Of a stretch of 12,228 bases of DNA, positions 6,493 to 12,228 are shown in pieces. Origin of the DNA: Synergistaceae bacterium (lineage in GTDB: Bacteria > Synergistota > Synergistia > Synergistales > Aminobacteriaceae); contig JAISSA010000135.1 in assembly GCA_031273365.1 (NCBI GenBank), forward strand, positions 1 through 12,228, written 5' to 3'. Numbering within the stretch: position 1 is the first letter of the stretch; every line of letters starts with the position of its first letter. The translations under genes were made by a program, and so were the position numbers. Below the pieces are notes generated by a model. The model was not told the DNA's origin. It made no database searches and saw only the letters and a program-made list of their open reading frames with translations.

Positions 6493-6541
6493 GTAACCGT
6501 TCAGGCTCCATGGCCCTGCCCTTCTGAATCCGGATGGTTAC
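6493..6541 (+). promoter_or_regulatory. Inverted repeat in the bamA leader
   Basis: GTAACC (6493-6498) pairs with GGTTAC (6536-6541), and TTCAG (6500-6504) pairs with CTGAA (6524-6528), leaving a one-base bulge on one side and seven bases on the other. The structure ends 27 bases before the bamA GTG. There is no following T-run, so it is not an intrinsic terminator. A leader structure or protein-binding site is possible. Confidence 0.4.
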
Positions 6542-6568
6542 AACACGACGCAGAGGAGAGATGCAGAC

Positions 6569-8314
6569 GTGAAGGGACGCTACATTCATGGCGCAGTTCC
6601 TGTCCTGACCATATTGTTGATAATGCTGGCGGCAGGCGGGGCCGCGGGGGCGGATCCCACGGTCATTTCCGTGGGGGTGAGAGGCAACGCCCAGGTGACC
6701 TCGGAGTACATACTGGGCGTGGTGGAGACGCGGGCCGGGGACTTGCTGGACCGGGACAAGCTGCAAAAGGACATCGAGGCGATCTACAACCAGGGCTTCT
6801 TTACCTTCGTCGACGTGGATCTGGAGGCGGCGCCGGGGGGGCTCAGCGTCGTCTATTCCGTCATGGAGAACCCGATCGTCGAGGATATTACCTTCACGGG
6901 CAACACGGTGTACAGGAGCGACATGCTCATGAAGGAGGTCTTCACGCAGGTCGGAAGCGTTTTCAACCGGGTGTTTTTCCGCAACGACCTCGATCGCATC
7001 CAGGATAAGTACCACAAAGACGGTTACGTCATGGTGCGGGTTGCGGACGTGAACATCCAGGGCGGACACATCAGCGTGCAGATCGTCGAGCCTCGCGTGG
7101 GGCAGATCATCATTCAGGGGAACAGGAAGACGAAAACCAGGGTGATTCGGCGCGAAATCCGGTTGCAGGAGGGGGACCTCTTCAACGTCATCCGGTTCCG
7201 GCACCAGCTGGGGAAACTGCAGGGGCTGGGCTTCTTCGAGGACGTCAACGTCGGGTTCGACACTCCCGAGGGCCGGGAGGACATTCTGGACCTGATTCTT
7301 ACCGTAAAGGAAAAGAAGACCGCCGCCATCGGCATCAACGTGGGCTATGGAACGGAAACCGGCCTCAGCGGGGGCATCACCTTCACGGAGGTCAACTTCG
7401 GCGGGCTCGGGCATCAGCTCGACATCGGCTTCGACGAGGGCGACGAGGCTCGTTACTGGGCCACCTACTCCAGTCCCTACATGGATCGTCGCACGTACGG
7501 CTGGCGTCTGGGGGTCAGCTACTACGATTATATCGATCAATACTATTACCGTAACAGGACGAAGCAGTTCGAGTTCGACGAGACCAATCTGTCGGTGTTC
7601 GCCGGCCTTGGGAAGAAATTTGGGCGTAAGGAGGACTGGAGCTGGTTTTTCACCGTCAACTGGCGCGACGTCGATTACCGGAACGTTCATAACTCCCGAC
7701 CCAATTACTACGATGACCTGACGATGTGGGACGGGATCAATTTTTCGGGAGAGCTGCGGTTTACCCTGGACAGGCGCGATCCTTACCTGAACTACTCGAA
7801 GGGGTTCGTCTGGGACACCACGTTCGAGCAGGCCGTTCAGGCGCTGGGGGGCGACTACGATTATCTGAAATACTGGACGCAGGTGCGTTATTACATGCCG
7901 CTCAACAGGCTGATGGACGAGGTTGTCGATATCGACAGCATGTGGACGGAGGACAATCCGATCATTCTGGCCGCCCGTGCCCGCGTCGGGTCCGCCACCA
8001 TCGACAACCTGCCCGCCTTCGCGCGTTATTCTCTCGGCGGAATGAGCACGCTTCGCGGTTACCACAGCCGCACGTTCGAGGGCAGGGACGTCGCGCTGGG
8101 CAACGTGGAGATTCGCATTCCCGTTCAGAAAAATTTCTCGCTGGTCGGTTTTTACGATATCGGCAACGCGGGCAACAACATGGACTGGGGCAAATTTTAC
8201 GATAACTACGGCATCGGGCTGAGGGTCAGGACGCCGATGGGGCAGCTTCGCCTCGATTTTGCCGTGGGTGGAGACGAGGATAGAGCGTACTTTGGCTTCG
8301 GAGAGATGTTTTAG
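6569..8314 (+). CDS. bamA: Outer-membrane beta-barrel assembly protein BamA (Omp85)
   Basis: BamA folds and inserts beta-barrel proteins into the outer membrane. This 581-residue protein has a signal peptide (1 to about 28, cut after AAGGAAGA). Three POTRA domains follow at about 30-100, 103-177 and 177-250, with repeated G-N and GFF/GYV motifs. A barrel runs from about 251 to the end. LRGYHSR at 495-501 is the conserved loop-6 (V)RG(F/Y) motif with Arg496, and the C-terminus is a beta-signal ending in Phe. Proteobacterial BamA is about 800 residues with five POTRAs, so this is a short form. BamA rather than TamA is favoured by the neighbouring lpx genes. The start is GTG 6569, eight bases after AGGAGAG; the nearby ATG at 6561 is out of frame. 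A pentamer repeat and inverted repeat lie upstream. The 3' end overlaps the next gene. Confidence 0.9.
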   Translation: MKGRYIHGAVPVLTILLIMLAAGGAAGADPTVISVGVRGNAQVTSEYILGVVETRAGDLLDRDKLQKDIEAIYNQGFFTFVDVDLEAAPGGLSVVYSVMENPIVEDITFTGNTVYRSDMLMKEVFTQVGSVFNRVFFRNDLDRIQDKYHKDGYVMVRVADVNIQGGHISVQIVEPRVGQIIIQGNRKTKTRVIRREIRLQEGDLFNVIRFRHQLGKLQGLGFFEDVNVGFDTPEGREDILDLILTVKEKKTAAIGINVGYGTETGLSGGITFTEVNFGGLGHQLDIGFDEGDEARYWATYSSPYMDRRTYGWRLGVSYYDYIDQYYYRNRTKQFEFDETNLSVFAGLGKKFGRKEDWSWFFTVNWRDVDYRNVHNSRPNYYDDLTMWDGINFSGELRFTLDRRDPYLNYSKGFVWDTTFEQAVQALGGDYDYLKYWTQVRYYMPLNRLMDEVVDIDSMWTEDNPIILAARARVGSATIDNLPAFARYSLGGMSTLRGYHSRTFEGRDVALGNVEIRIPVQKNFSLVGFYDIGNAGNNMDWGKFYDNYGIGLRVRTPMGQLRLDFAVGGDEDRAYFGFGEMF

Positions 8315-9599
8315 CGGAAGAGCCGGTTCATCGAAAACCAGGACATCGTATAACCCTGTAACGGCGGGATTTTGTCGGGCTGTGGCGGCGCTGGCTATGG
8401 CCCTCTTTTTTGCCCGGGCCTGTGAGGCTCTGACCTGTGAGGCTCTGACGGTCGAGGGTCTGCCGGAGTGGCTGGCGGTGTACGCCGGGAGAGGGCTGTC
8501 GGCCGTGTGGGATGAAATCCCGCCAATGGGCGAAAATGAACGTTTTGAGACGCTTTTGCTGGTCGCCCGACGGCTTTTTACGGGATATCGGGCGAGTGTC
8601 CGCCGCTCGGAGACGGGCCCCCGCGTGCTCTTCGAGGCGGAGGCTCCCGTGCTCTGGGAGGTTCGTCTGGTCTCTCCGGACCTGAGGCCGCCGGTTTCCT
8701 CCTGGTTTGCCGGCGATGTCGCGGGGATGGGCGCGGAGGTCGGGGCTCTCCTCGAGGGCCTGCCGGTGGACGCGTTGCTTTGGGCGGACGCCGCTCTTCA
8801 CGATCAGGTGGCGAAGATCGCGGGCCGTCGTCTGCCGGGGTGGAATTTTTCGCTTCTGGTGCGACTGGAGGACGAGAAGGGTATCCTGCAGCTCTCGTTC
8901 CGTCCCGATCAGCCCCTTGTGCTGGCGGTCACTCCCTCCATTTATTCTTCGACGCTGCCCGTGATGTTTCAGGCGGATCTTTCGGCAAAGCTCGTTCCCG
9001 GTCTGTCGCCGATTATCGGTCTTCCCGTCCCCTGGATCGACCGGCATCGCCGCGATGTGGAGCTGCTGGCCCGGGATTTTCTGGAGGATCGCAACGCGGT
9101 GGCGAATACGCGTTCCCGGGTCGAGGTCGCGTTCATCCCGGACCAAATCTCCCGGGTGGAGGCCGCCGTGGACAGCGAGCGCTTGATTTTTCAGCTTTGG
9201 GTGGCGGCTTACGCGGGGGTGAGGGAACGGTATCCCGAGGTTGGACTGCTTCTGGGCTGGAACGCGAAACAGGTCCTGGGGATCGATCTGGAGCTTTACA
9301 GTGAAACGATTCTCGACGTCGGCGAGCTGGGTGTGACCAGCCGTCTTGGCGGACGCGTCTTTTTGGGTAAAAATTTTCGGGCCGGGATCGAGATGGAGTG
9401 GCCGGAGCAGGAACCGTGGTATCGCATCTGGTGGGGAACGGGCCGGGTTGGAGGTCCTTACGCCTGGTGGCGTTGGAGCCCCGGCCATGGACATAACGCG
9501 GCGTTGGGCTACCGCGTCAGCGAATCCATATCGATCGAGCTGCATTACGACGATCGATATGGAGACGCGCTGGGCCTGAGGGGAATCCTGCTGCTTTAA
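8292..9599 (+). CDS. Unrecognised exported, beta-rich protein between bamA and lpxD
   Basis: I do not recognise this protein. The frame is open from TTG 8259 to TAA 9599 (446 codons). A hydrophobic stretch AVAALAMALFFARACEA (residues 41-57 counted from 8259) looks like a signal-peptide core. The start is uncertain. TTG 8259, TTG 8292, GTG 8382 and ATG 8397 are all in frame and none has a strong Shine-Dalgarno; 8292 is listed because it keeps basic residues before the core. The middle (to about 290) alternates short strands and helices and might hold POTRA-like units. The last 150 residues are dominated by alternating polar/hydrophobic segments rich in Trp, Tyr and Gly (for example WYRIWWGTGRVGG and SISIELHYDD), as in outer-membrane barrels, but the end is Leu, not Phe. 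It occupies the place where skp often lies in other diderms, overlaps bamA, and is probably co-expressed with it. Confidence 0.7.
   Translation: MASERCFSGRAGSSKTRTSYNPVTAGFCRAVAALAMALFFARACEALTCEALTVEGLPEWLAVYAGRGLSAVWDEIPPMGENERFETLLLVARRLFTGYRASVRRSETGPRVLFEAEAPVLWEVRLVSPDLRPPVSSWFAGDVAGMGAEVGALLEGLPVDALLWADAALHDQVAKIAGRRLPGWNFSLLVRLEDEKGILQLSFRPDQPLVLAVTPSIYSSTLPVMFQADLSAKLVPGLSPIIGLPVPWIDRHRRDVELLARDFLEDRNAVANTRSRVEVAFIPDQISRVEAAVDSERLIFQLWVAAYAGVRERYPEVGLLLGWNAKQVLGIDLELYSETILDVGELGVTSRLGGRVFLGKNFRAGIEMEWPEQEPWYRIWWGTGRVGGPYAWWRWSPGHGHNAALGYRVSESISIELHYDDRYGDALGLRGILLL
8421..8450 (+). repeat. In-frame 15-bp tandem duplication near the signal cleavage site
   Basis: TGTGAGGCTCTGACC (8421-8435) is followed by TGTGAGGCTCTGACG (8436-8450), 14 of 15 identical, encoding CEALT twice. 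It lies just after the hydrophobic core of the exported protein, so it lengthens the region around the likely processing site. The two Cys are not in a clear lipobox. Confidence 0.85.
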
Positions 9600-9670
9600 A
9601 AAATAAAAAAAAAAATAAAAAAAAATAAAAAATAAAAAAATAAAAAATTAAAAAAAATATATGAAAAAAA
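9598..9670. repeat. Poly-A/T low-complexity tract
   Basis: From the stop of the exported-protein gene to the hairpin repeat, the plus strand is almost only A with scattered single T and one G: about 73 bases in a GC-rich region. Read on the plus strand it is A-rich, so it does not supply a terminator U-tract for the upstream gene. It may bend DNA or arise by slippage or insertion-associated addition. Confidence 0.9.
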
Positions 9671-9723
9671 GGGGTCAGGGGACAAGTCCCCTGCGGGGTG
9701 TGGGGCAGAGCCCCACGGTTTGG
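9671..9723 (+). repeat. 53-bp double-hairpin dispersed repeat, copy 2
   Basis: This is the counterpart of 3113-3165 in the opposite orientation, again downstream of a stop codon and reading in that gene's direction. The palindrome CAGGGGACAAGTCCCCTG (9676-9693) is identical. The second stem is GTGGGGC-AGA-GCCCCAC (9700-9716), where the closing pair is C-G instead of T-A in copy 1. It separates the bamA group from the lpxD group. TTTGGGCTTT follows, only a poor U-tract. Confidence 0.85.
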
Positions 9724-9725
9724 GC

Positions 9726-9754
9726 TTTAAAGTTATTGACATTAGTTTTATAGA
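9726..9754 (+). promoter_or_regulatory. Candidate promoter for lpxD
   Basis: TTTAAA (9726-9731) and TATAGA (9749-9754) are 17 bases apart, each matching the sigma-70 consensus at four of six positions. A perfect TTGACA at 9736-9741 lies between them but has no -10 at proper distance. The region is AT-rich and immediately follows the hairpin repeat, so a fresh promoter for the lpx block is reasonable but unproven. Confidence 0.35.
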
Positions 9755-9781
9755 ACAAAATGGAGGGAAAAAGAACAAAAC

Positions 9782-10855
9782 ATGCGAACCGACGTTGAAA
9801 TACGGCTTTCGGATCTGGCCGAAAAGCTGAACCTGAAGCTCGTGGGGGACGGAGATATCCTCGTGCGCGGCGTGGGGGCTCCCGAGGAGGGACGAGCCGA
9901 CGTTCTCCACGTAATCTGGGACGAAAAAAGCCTGAAACTCGCGGGAATGGACGTTCCCATACTGGGTCGGCCCGAATTTTTCTCGGAGGGCCGTTCGGGG
10001 CTCGCGTCGGGGGACCCGCGGGGGACGCTGCCGTCCCTGCTTGCCGTTTTCGATCCGCCCCGCCCCGCGCTTCGGGGGGTGCATCCGTCCGCGGTCGTCG
10101 CGGCGGACGCGCGGGTTGCCGACGACGCCCGGGTGGGGCCCTGCTGCGTCGTGGAGCCCGGCGCAGTGATCGAGGCGGGCGCGTGCCTCGTCGCCGACGT
10201 CTACGTCGGACATGACGTTCGGGTCGGCGAGCGCACCGTCGTCGAACCTCACGTGGCGCTGATGCGGGGGACCTGCGTCGGCGCGGACTGCATTCTGCAC
10301 GCGGGCTGCGTGCTCGGCTGCGACGGGTTCGGTTTTCTCAGGTCGGAGACGGGGCTCGTCAAAATTCCGCAGGTTGGGGACGTCGTCGTGGAGGACGACG
10401 TGGAAATCGGCGCGGGCACCACCATCGACAGGGGAACGGTGGGCGATACCGTCATAGGCTGCGGGACGAAAATCGACAACCACGTCCAGATCGGGCACAA
10501 CGTGAAAATCGGCAGGCACTGCATCATCTGTTCCATGTCCGGCGTCGCGGGAAGCTCCGTGGTGGAGGATTGGGTGACGATTTCCGCCCAGGTCGGGGTC
10601 ACCGACCACGTTCGGATCGGCAGGGGCGCTCTTCTGGGCGGTCGCGCCGGCGTGACGAACGACGTTCCCGAGGGCGCCGTCCTCTCCGGGTTTCCCGCCC
10701 GCCCCCACAAAGAGGCGAGGCGGGCGCTGGTCCTTTCGGCCCGACTGCCCGAGCTTTACGAGCGCGTTCGGCAGCTGGAGCGCGCGACGGAGCGGAAAGA
10801 AAACACGAAAGAAAACACGAAAGAGAAAGAGCGTCAATGCAGCGGCGAAAGCTGA
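9782..10855 (+). CDS. lpxD: UDP-3-O-acylglucosamine N-acyltransferase
   Basis: LpxD adds the N-linked 3-hydroxyacyl chain from ACP to UDP-3-O-acyl-glucosamine, the third step of lipid A synthesis, in the cytoplasm. The protein has 357 residues, close to the family's usual 340-360. An N-terminal uridine-binding domain (about 1-95) is followed by left-handed beta-helix hexapeptide repeats from about 100 to 300. GCDGFGF lies at about 179-185, and the catalytic His is His239 in DNHVQIGHNVKIG, the same number as in E. coli. A C-terminal helix (about 315-340) precedes a charged tail with a duplicated ENTK unit. GGAGGG at 9762-9767 is 14 bases before ATG 9782, a long spacing, but no better start exists. 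It overlaps lpxC by 19 bases. Confidence 0.95.
   Translation: MRTDVEIRLSDLAEKLNLKLVGDGDILVRGVGAPEEGRADVLHVIWDEKSLKLAGMDVPILGRPEFFSEGRSGLASGDPRGTLPSLLAVFDPPRPALRGVHPSAVVAADARVADDARVGPCCVVEPGAVIEAGACLVADVYVGHDVRVGERTVVEPHVALMRGTCVGADCILHAGCVLGCDGFGFLRSETGLVKIPQVGDVVVEDDVEIGAGTTIDRGTVGDTVIGCGTKIDNHVQIGHNVKIGRHCIICSMSGVAGSSVVEDWVTISAQVGVTDHVRIGRGALLGGRAGVTNDVPEGAVLSGFPARPHKEARRALVLSARLPELYERVRQLERATERKENTKENTKEKERQCSGES
10795..10818 (+). repeat. 12-bp tandem duplication in the lpxD tail
   Basis: GAAAGAAAACAC is repeated exactly at 10795-10806 and 10807-10818, with a decayed third unit after it, encoding the ENTKENTK tail. The purine-rich repeat ends 18 bases before the lpxC ATG and supplies the only Shine-Dalgarno-like sequence for lpxC. 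Confidence 0.85.
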
Positions 10856-11664
10856 CGGCTTCTGTGTCCCTGGAGGGAAGGGGACTGCATTCAGGGCAGG
10901 AGGCCCGCGTTGTGATCGAGCCGGGGGACGAGCTGACCCTGAGCATCGGGGGGGCGTCGCCTGGGGGGGCATCGCCCCTGCCTCTGTCCCGTCTGGCGCT
11001 GGAGGGCGGTGGACGCGGTTCTGACCTCATTTTCCCCGATGGAAGGCGTGTGCGAACCTGTGAACATGTGCTGTCCGCGCTCACGGGCCTTGGGATATGG
11101 GGAGCGCGGCTTTCGGTGACGGGCCCGGAGATGCCCGGGCTCGACGGTTGCGCGCTGACGGCGGCGCGGCGGATCATGGAGCGCTCCACTCCCTGCGACG
11201 ACGGCCCTTCTCCGCTCTGTCCGCAGACGCCCCTTTTTGTCGGCGACCGTTCCCGCTTCGTCGTCGCCCTGCCTGCCTCCTCGTTTCACGTCACCTGCGT
11301 GATCGACTACGACGCGAAGCCCATAGGGACGCAGATTCTGGACTACGAAGGGACGGAGTATCTGCAGATGATCGCGCCGGCGCGGACCTTCGCGATGGAG
11401 GAGGACGTCGAGGCTCTGCGCGCGGCGGGCATGGCCCTCGGAGGGTCGCTCGACAACGCGATCCTCGTGAAAAAGAACGGCGTCGAGGCGGCCGGGGGGT
11501 TGCGTTTTCCGGACGAGTTCGTGCGCCACAAGACGCTCGACCTGATCGGCGACCTGGCGAACCTGGGACGTCCTTTAGTCGCGCATGTCGTCGCCGTCCG
11601 GGCCGGGCACGCGCTGCATCTGCAACTGGTGGACAGGCTGCGCGCGCTTCTGCGCGAAGCATGA
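10837..11664 (+). CDS. lpxC: UDP-3-O-acyl-N-acetylglucosamine deacetylase
   Basis: LpxC is the zinc hydrolase of the committed lipid A step, removing the acetyl group so that LpxD can acylate the amine. The 275-residue protein (family about 300) begins with the expected L-T-x-S-V-x-L-E-G-x-G-L-H-S-G. Catalytic residues are present: Glu76-His77 in CEHVLSAL, zinc ligands His231 and Asp235 in FVRHKTLDLIGD, and His258 in AGHALH. The substrate-loop region SRTF is ARTF here. The two domains are shorter than usual, though a GGASP tandem duplication adds residues 38-47 in a domain I loop. ATG 10837 lies inside the lpxD end and fits the first conserved residues; translational coupling is likely. It is followed after 34 bases by fabZ. 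Confidence 0.95.
   Translation: MQRRKLTASVSLEGRGLHSGQEARVVIEPGDELTLSIGGASPGGASPLPLSRLALEGGGRGSDLIFPDGRRVRTCEHVLSALTGLGIWGARLSVTGPEMPGLDGCALTAARRIMERSTPCDDGPSPLCPQTPLFVGDRSRFVVALPASSFHVTCVIDYDAKPIGTQILDYEGTEYLQMIAPARTFAMEEDVEALRAAGMALGGSLDNAILVKKNGVEAAGGLRFPDEFVRHKTLDLIGDLANLGRPLVAHVVAVRAGHALHLQLVDRLRALLREA
10948..10977 (+). repeat. In-frame 15-bp tandem duplication in lpxC
   Basis: GGGGGGGCGTCGCCT (10948-10962) is followed by GGGGGGGCATCGCCC (10963-10977), 13 of 15 identical, encoding GGASP twice. Each unit starts with a run of seven G, a classic slippage site inside an essential gene. Confidence 0.8.
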
Positions 11665-11698
11665 TCGACAGGCGTAAATATATCTCGGAGGTTTTGTT

Positions 11699-12163
11699 AT
11701 GGATATCATGGAAATTATGAAGATGCTGCCTCACCGCTACCCTTTTCTGATGGTGGACCGCATCGTGGAGTACAGCGAAAACCACGTCGTGGGCTACAAG
11801 AACGTCACGATCAACGAGCCGTTCTTTCAGGGGCATTTCCCGGAGGAACCGGTGATGCCGGGCGTTCTGATTCTCGAGGCCATGGGACAGGTCGCGTCGA
11901 TCCTGGTCGCGGTGCGCCTGGGCGAGATGCAGAAGGGAATGATCGCCTTTCTGACGGGCGTCGAGAGGGCGCATTTCCGCAGGCCCGTGCGGCCCGGAGA
12001 TCGGCTCGTTACCCGGGCCGAGCTGACGAAGGTCCGCAGCGTCGTCGGCAAAGCCAAAGTCACCGGTTACGTCGACGACGTCGTCGTTGCGGACGGAGAG
12101 TTCAGCTTTATGGTCGCTCCGACGCTCAACAAAGTTCCCGAAGAGGAGGAAAAATCCGAATGA
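11699..12163 (+). CDS. fabZ: 3-hydroxyacyl-ACP dehydratase FabZ
   Basis: FabZ dehydrates 3-hydroxyacyl-ACP to trans-2-enoyl-ACP in type II fatty acid synthesis, competing with LpxA and LpxD for 3-hydroxyacyl-ACP. The 154-residue protein has a hot-dog fold with the signature PHRYPFLMVDR at 11-21 and FFQGHFPEEPVMPGVLILEAMGQ, with catalytic His46 and Glu60. The C-terminus ends in an acidic tail slightly longer than usual. The start is firm: GGAGG at 11687-11691 is seven bases before ATG 11699. The stop overlaps the lpxA start as ATGA, so the two are translationally coupled. Sitting between lpxC and lpxA is a common order in diderms. Confidence 0.97.
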   Translation: MDIMEIMKMLPHRYPFLMVDRIVEYSENHVVGYKNVTINEPFFQGHFPEEPVMPGVLILEAMGQVASILVAVRLGEMQKGMIAFLTGVERAHFRRPVRPGDRLVTRAELTKVRSVVGKAKVTGYVDDVVVADGEFSFMVAPTLNKVPEEEEKSE

Positions 12164-12228
12164 GCCTCGTCATTCACCCGACTGCCGTCGTTTCTCCGGG
12201 GGCCGAGCTTGGCGAGAACGTCGACATC
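12160..12228 (+). CDS. lpxA: UDP-N-acetylglucosamine acyltransferase, N-terminus only
   Basis: Only the first 23 codons lie in the window. They read MSLVIHPTAVVSPGAEL followed by GENVDI, the usual opening of LpxA with the first hexapeptide repeats (I-H-P-T-A-V-V, A-E-L-G-E-N-V). LpxA starts lipid A synthesis by 3-O-acylating UDP-GlcNAc. The ATG overlaps the fabZ stop by four bases, and GAGGAGGAAAAA inside the fabZ end provides the ribosome-binding site. The fabZ-lpxA order supports the call over other hexapeptide transferases. Confidence 0.9.
   Translation, partial: MSLVIHPTAVVSPGAELGENVDI

Noticed and set aside
6473..8065. Minus-strand open frame of 530 codons opposite bamA
   Set aside because: The bamA frame carries signal peptide, POTRA and barrel motifs; the opposite frame has only low-complexity Val/Asp/His sequence.
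9671..9723. Strong rho-independent terminator
   Set aside because: The stems are good, but the following sequence (GGTTTGGGCTTT) lacks a proper U-run, so terminator function is only possible, not called.
9736..9741. Perfect TTGACA as a -35 box for lpxD
   Set aside because: No acceptable -10 lies 16-18 bases downstream; the expected position falls on AATGGA next to the ribosome-binding site.
9596..10972. Minus-strand open frame of 458 codons opposite lpxD
   Set aside because: It is antisense to a certain lpxD and ends in translated poly-A tract (Phe-rich), a clear artefact.

Overview
The window reads as chromosomal DNA from a GC-rich diderm bacterium, most likely a member of the Synergistota. 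That assignment is an inference. It rests on the combination of a short (three-POTRA) BamA, a compact lpxD-lpxC-fabZ-lpxA lipid A block, a LUD-domain protein and an asparaginase-like gene abutting der. No 16S or marker-gene search could be run. There are no tRNA or rRNA genes, CRISPR arrays, transposases or phage genes. No gene-free stretch exceeds 300 bases; the longest is the divergent promoter region 4141-4427.

Left arm, minus strand (1-4140). Reading against the coordinates, the order is a membrane-anchored TPR protein, a LUD-domain (LutC-like) protein, an asparaginase-fold protein whose catalytic residues are substituted, and der (ribosome-assembly GTPase, cut by the window edge). The asparaginase-like gene and der abut stop-to-start. 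The other two gaps hold a 53-bp double-hairpin repeat plus a 12-bp palindrome, and an AT-rich degenerate tandem repeat.

Right arm, plus strand (4428-12228). A near-consensus extended -10 promoter leads into a histidine phosphatase that starts at TTG. It is followed by a sigma-70 family factor, a single-pass membrane protein, bamA, an unrecognised exported protein overlapping bamA, then lpxD, lpxC, fabZ and the start of lpxA. The lpx genes overlap or lie close together. A poly-A tract and the second, oppositely oriented copy of the 53-bp repeat separate the exported-protein gene from lpxD.

How the genes fit together. The right arm is an outer-membrane construction cluster: BamA inserts beta-barrels; LpxA, LpxC and LpxD carry out the first lipid A steps; FabZ supplies 3-hydroxyacyl/enoyl-ACP balance. 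A sigma factor gene and an adjacent one-pass membrane protein sit directly upstream. This suggests, but does not prove, a local envelope-responsive regulator. The window is also rich in short tandem duplications (12-16 bp units, several in frame inside genes, and a TAAAT pentamer array). The two copies of the dispersed hairpin repeat differ by a base-pair-preserving change.
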